Of a stretch of DNA of 7,891 bases, positions 6,400-7,891 are shown piece after piece. This stretch comes from an uncultured Collinsella sp. (GTDB lineage Bacteria; Actinomycetota; Coriobacteriia; Coriobacteriales; Coriobacteriaceae). The translations under genes were made by a program, and so were the position numbers. Positions within the stretch are counted from its first letter, which is position 1, and each line of letters begins with the position of its first letter. The stretch covers positions 1 to 7,891 of the forward strand of contig CAJJYO010000066.1 of assembly GCA_905197385.1 (NCBI GenBank), written 5' to 3'. The notes below the pieces were generated by a model that was not told the DNA's origin, searched no databases, and worked only from the letters and a program-made list of their open reading frames with translations.

Positions 6400-7695
6400 C
6401 TATCGTGGCAGGCGAATCGTAAAGCGGCTGCCGACCCCTTCGACCGAGGTCACACCGATGACGCCGCCGTGGCTGTCGACGATCCACTTGGCGATCGCAA
6501 GCCCCAGACCCGAACCCTGTGCGCCGGCATCGCGCGCGTTGTCGGCACGGTAGAACCGCTCGAACGCGTGAGCTGCGGATTCCTGGTTCATGCCGATGCC
6601 CTCGTCCTCAACACTTATGTCGATCGTGCCCGCGCCCGCATCCGGCGTTATGCCAAATGTGACGGTCGTTCCCGCATCCGAGTACTTGGCGGCGTTTTGC
6701 ACGATCACGCGCAGAGCCTGCTTCACGAGCGCCACGTCGACGGGCGCGTCGCAGCGCGGGTCGCTGGCAAGCGCAGCGTCAGAAGCCAGCCGATACGTGT
6801 GCTCGGTATCGATCATCTGCGATTCTTCGCATACCTCGCTGACCAGTGCAGCCAAGTTGGTATGCGCGCGCCGCAGGACCGTGCGCCCGGCATCGCCGCG
6901 CGCCAAAAACAGCAGCTGCTCCACAAGCTCTTGCATGTGCTCGCTTTCGGCTTTAAGGGACGCGATGGATTCCGTCAGCACGTCCGGGTCGTCCTTACCC
7001 CAGCGGTCGAGCATGTTCACGTAGCCCTGAATCACCGCGATGGGCGTGCGCAGCTCGTGGCTCGCGTCGTTGACAAAGCGCATCTGCTGCAGCTTGGCCT
7101 CTTGCATCTGGCGCAGCAGGCGGTTGAGTGCGACCTCGATGCTTGCCAGGTCGGCGTCGCCGGTGGTGACGCTCGGCGAGTCGACGCTTGCGCGCTCGAT
7201 GGCCTGCTCCAGTGTTTCCATTTTGCCGCCGGCGAGTTGCATGCGGCCGAGTTCGTCCACGCGCAGGGCCAGATCGTTGAGCGGCGCCATGGTGCGGCGC
7301 ACGCGGCGGGCGCCGCCGAGCATGTTGAGCACGCTGATGACCTGCCAACCCACAACGACAAGGTAGAGAGGCCATAGCGTGACGAGGTCCTGCGCGAGGG
7401 GGAAAGTCTTGGTGGTACGCGCGAGCTCGACGGTATAGGTGAGCGTTGTCAGGTCCCAGCCGCGCGCGGGCGTCAGCGTCATGCCGCGAACGGTGGCGCT
7501 GGGGATCCATCCTGCGGTAAACGCGCCGTTGGGCAGCGTCTGGTTGTATCCATAGACAAGGATCGCCGCCACAATCACTACTAGCAGCAGGTCGAGCCAA
7601 ACGTAGCTCATCAGGCGGCGCCACATATAGCTCCAGTTGATGGCGCGGGCGATGGAGGTGACGCGCTTGGCCTCGGCGTTACGCGCGGCAGACAT
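6400..7695 (-). CDS. Two-component sensor histidine kinase (HisKA + HATPase_c), two membrane segments
   Basis: A 431-residue membrane sensor kinase. Membrane segments lie at about 32-50 and 107-126. They enclose a ~56-residue outside sensor loop with no recognisable domain. A HAMP-like linker (about 127-200) follows, then the HisKA dimerisation helix with phospho-accepting H213 in D-A-S-H-E-L-R-T-P (210-218). The ATP-binding domain has the N box V-Q-N-A-A-K-Y (332-338), G1 D-E-G-I-G-M (364-369), F box F-E-R-F-Y-R (378-383) and G2 G-S-G-L-G-L (394-399). All key residues are present, so it should be active. The start is ATG 7695, overlapping the response-regulator end by 17 bases, with a G-rich ribosome site (GGGGTGGG) just upstream. 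An open frame continuing to 7881 is only the regulator read in another frame. The partner is the OmpR-type regulator upstream; the signal is unknown. Confidence 0.92.
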   Translation of the reverse strand: MSAARNAEAKRVTSIARAINWSYMWRRLMSYVWLDLLLVVIVAAILVYGYNQTLPNGAFTAGWIPSATVRGMTLTPARGWDLTTLTYTVELARTTKTFPLAQDLVTLWPLYLVVVGWQVISVLNMLGGARRVRRTMAPLNDLALRVDELGRMQLAGGKMETLEQAIERASVDSPSVTTGDADLASIEVALNRLLRQMQEAKLQQMRFVNDASHELRTPIAVIQGYVNMLDRWGKDDPDVLTESIASLKAESEHMQELVEQLLFLARGDAGRTVLRRAHTNLAALVSEVCEESQMIDTEHTYRLASDAALASDPRCDAPVDVALVKQALRVIVQNAAKYSDAGTTVTFGITPDAGAGTIDISVEDEGIGMNQESAAHAFERFYRADNARDAGAQGSGLGLAIAKWIVDSHGGVIGVTSVEGVGSRFTIRLPR

Positions 7696-7891
7696 AGCCC
7701 ACCCCGCGCACGGTCTGGATGATGCGGGCGCCGCCGGCGTCCTCGATCTTGGCGCGTAGATGCGCGATGTGCACGTCGACGTTGTTGGTGTCGCCCATGT
7801 ATTCGTAGCCCAGCGCTTCGTGCGCGATGCGTTCGCGCGTGAGCACGGTCTCGGCATGCGCCATAAGCAGGGCGAGGACATCGAACTCGCG
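7679..7891 (-). CDS. OmpR/PhoB-family response regulator, C-terminal DNA-binding part (5' end outside the window)
   Basis: The last 70 residues of a winged-helix (Trans_reg_C) regulator, open to the window edge. Visible landmarks are R-E-F-D-V-L-A-L-L-M (1-10, the start of the first helix), V-L-T-R-E (16-20), the recognition-helix region N-N-V-D-V-H-I-A-H-L-R-A-K-I (36-49) and the closing wing I-I-Q-T-V-R-G-V-G-Y-V (57-67). The receiver domain, with its phosphorylated Asp, lies beyond 7891. The stop TAA at 7681-7679 is inside the start of the kinase gene, so the two are translationally coupled as a classic two-component pair. The target genes are unknown. The ATG at 7864 is an internal Met, not the start. 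Confidence 0.93.
   Translation of the reverse strand, partial: REFDVLALLMAHAETVLTRERIAHEALGYEYMGDTNNVDVHIAHLRAKIEDAGGARIIQTVRGVGYVCRA

Noticed and set aside
6385..7377. Long open frame on the + strand (330 codons) opposite the kinase
   Set aside because: It is the complement of a clear histidine kinase; the product is rich in His/Arg/Ala with no domain and no ribosome site.
6400..7881. Kinase start at 7881
   Set aside because: That extension is the response-regulator DNA read in another frame; the ATG at 7695 with the 17-base overlap gives a normal kinase N-terminus.

Overview
The window is high-GC bacterial DNA, probably from Collinsella or a close relative (Coriobacteriia, Actinomycetota). 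The main clue is the order enolase, FtsB/DivIC-like protein, Ppx/GppA phosphatase on one strand, a known actinobacterial arrangement. The codon use, the CCA-encoded tRNA-Leu and the repeat-rich flanks of a DUF4143 ATPase fit that placement. The genus is a judgement from recognition, not from a search.

Left part (1-3022, + strand): core genes. Enolase lacks its first ~80 residues at the window edge and is frameshifted just after its catalytic lysine. It ends at a strong terminator. A promoter then drives a two-gene unit: an FtsB/DivIC-like membrane division protein and a short Ppx/GppA phosphatase. The DUF501 gene often found between these two in other Actinomycetota is absent.

Middle part (3023-4680): an accessory island of lower GC. 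It holds one AAA+ ATPase of the DUF4143 family with a PD-(D/E)XK-like C-terminus (- strand). On each side lies a 63-nt palindrome of the same family and geometry: 19-nt arms, 25-nt loop, small inner hairpin. A 27-nt tandem repeat with a GGGGAC/GTCCCC inverted repeat abuts the 3' end of the gene. A 33-bp tandem repeat with TTTCC-ATC-GGAAA cores covers its promoter. This repeat architecture is the most unusual part of the window.

Right-middle part (4697-6380): tRNA-Leu(UAA) with its own terminator, preceded by a membrane-anchored helical-repeat protein (both - strand). A divergent intergenic region leads to a + strand pair: an orphan galactitol-type PTS IIB and a VOC protein resembling the domain fused to KDPG aldolases elsewhere. 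The pair ends at a 14-bp bidirectional terminator.

Right end (6400-7891, - strand): a two-component system, with an OmpR/PhoB-type response regulator (only its DNA-binding end is inside the window) overlapping a two-TM sensor histidine kinase.
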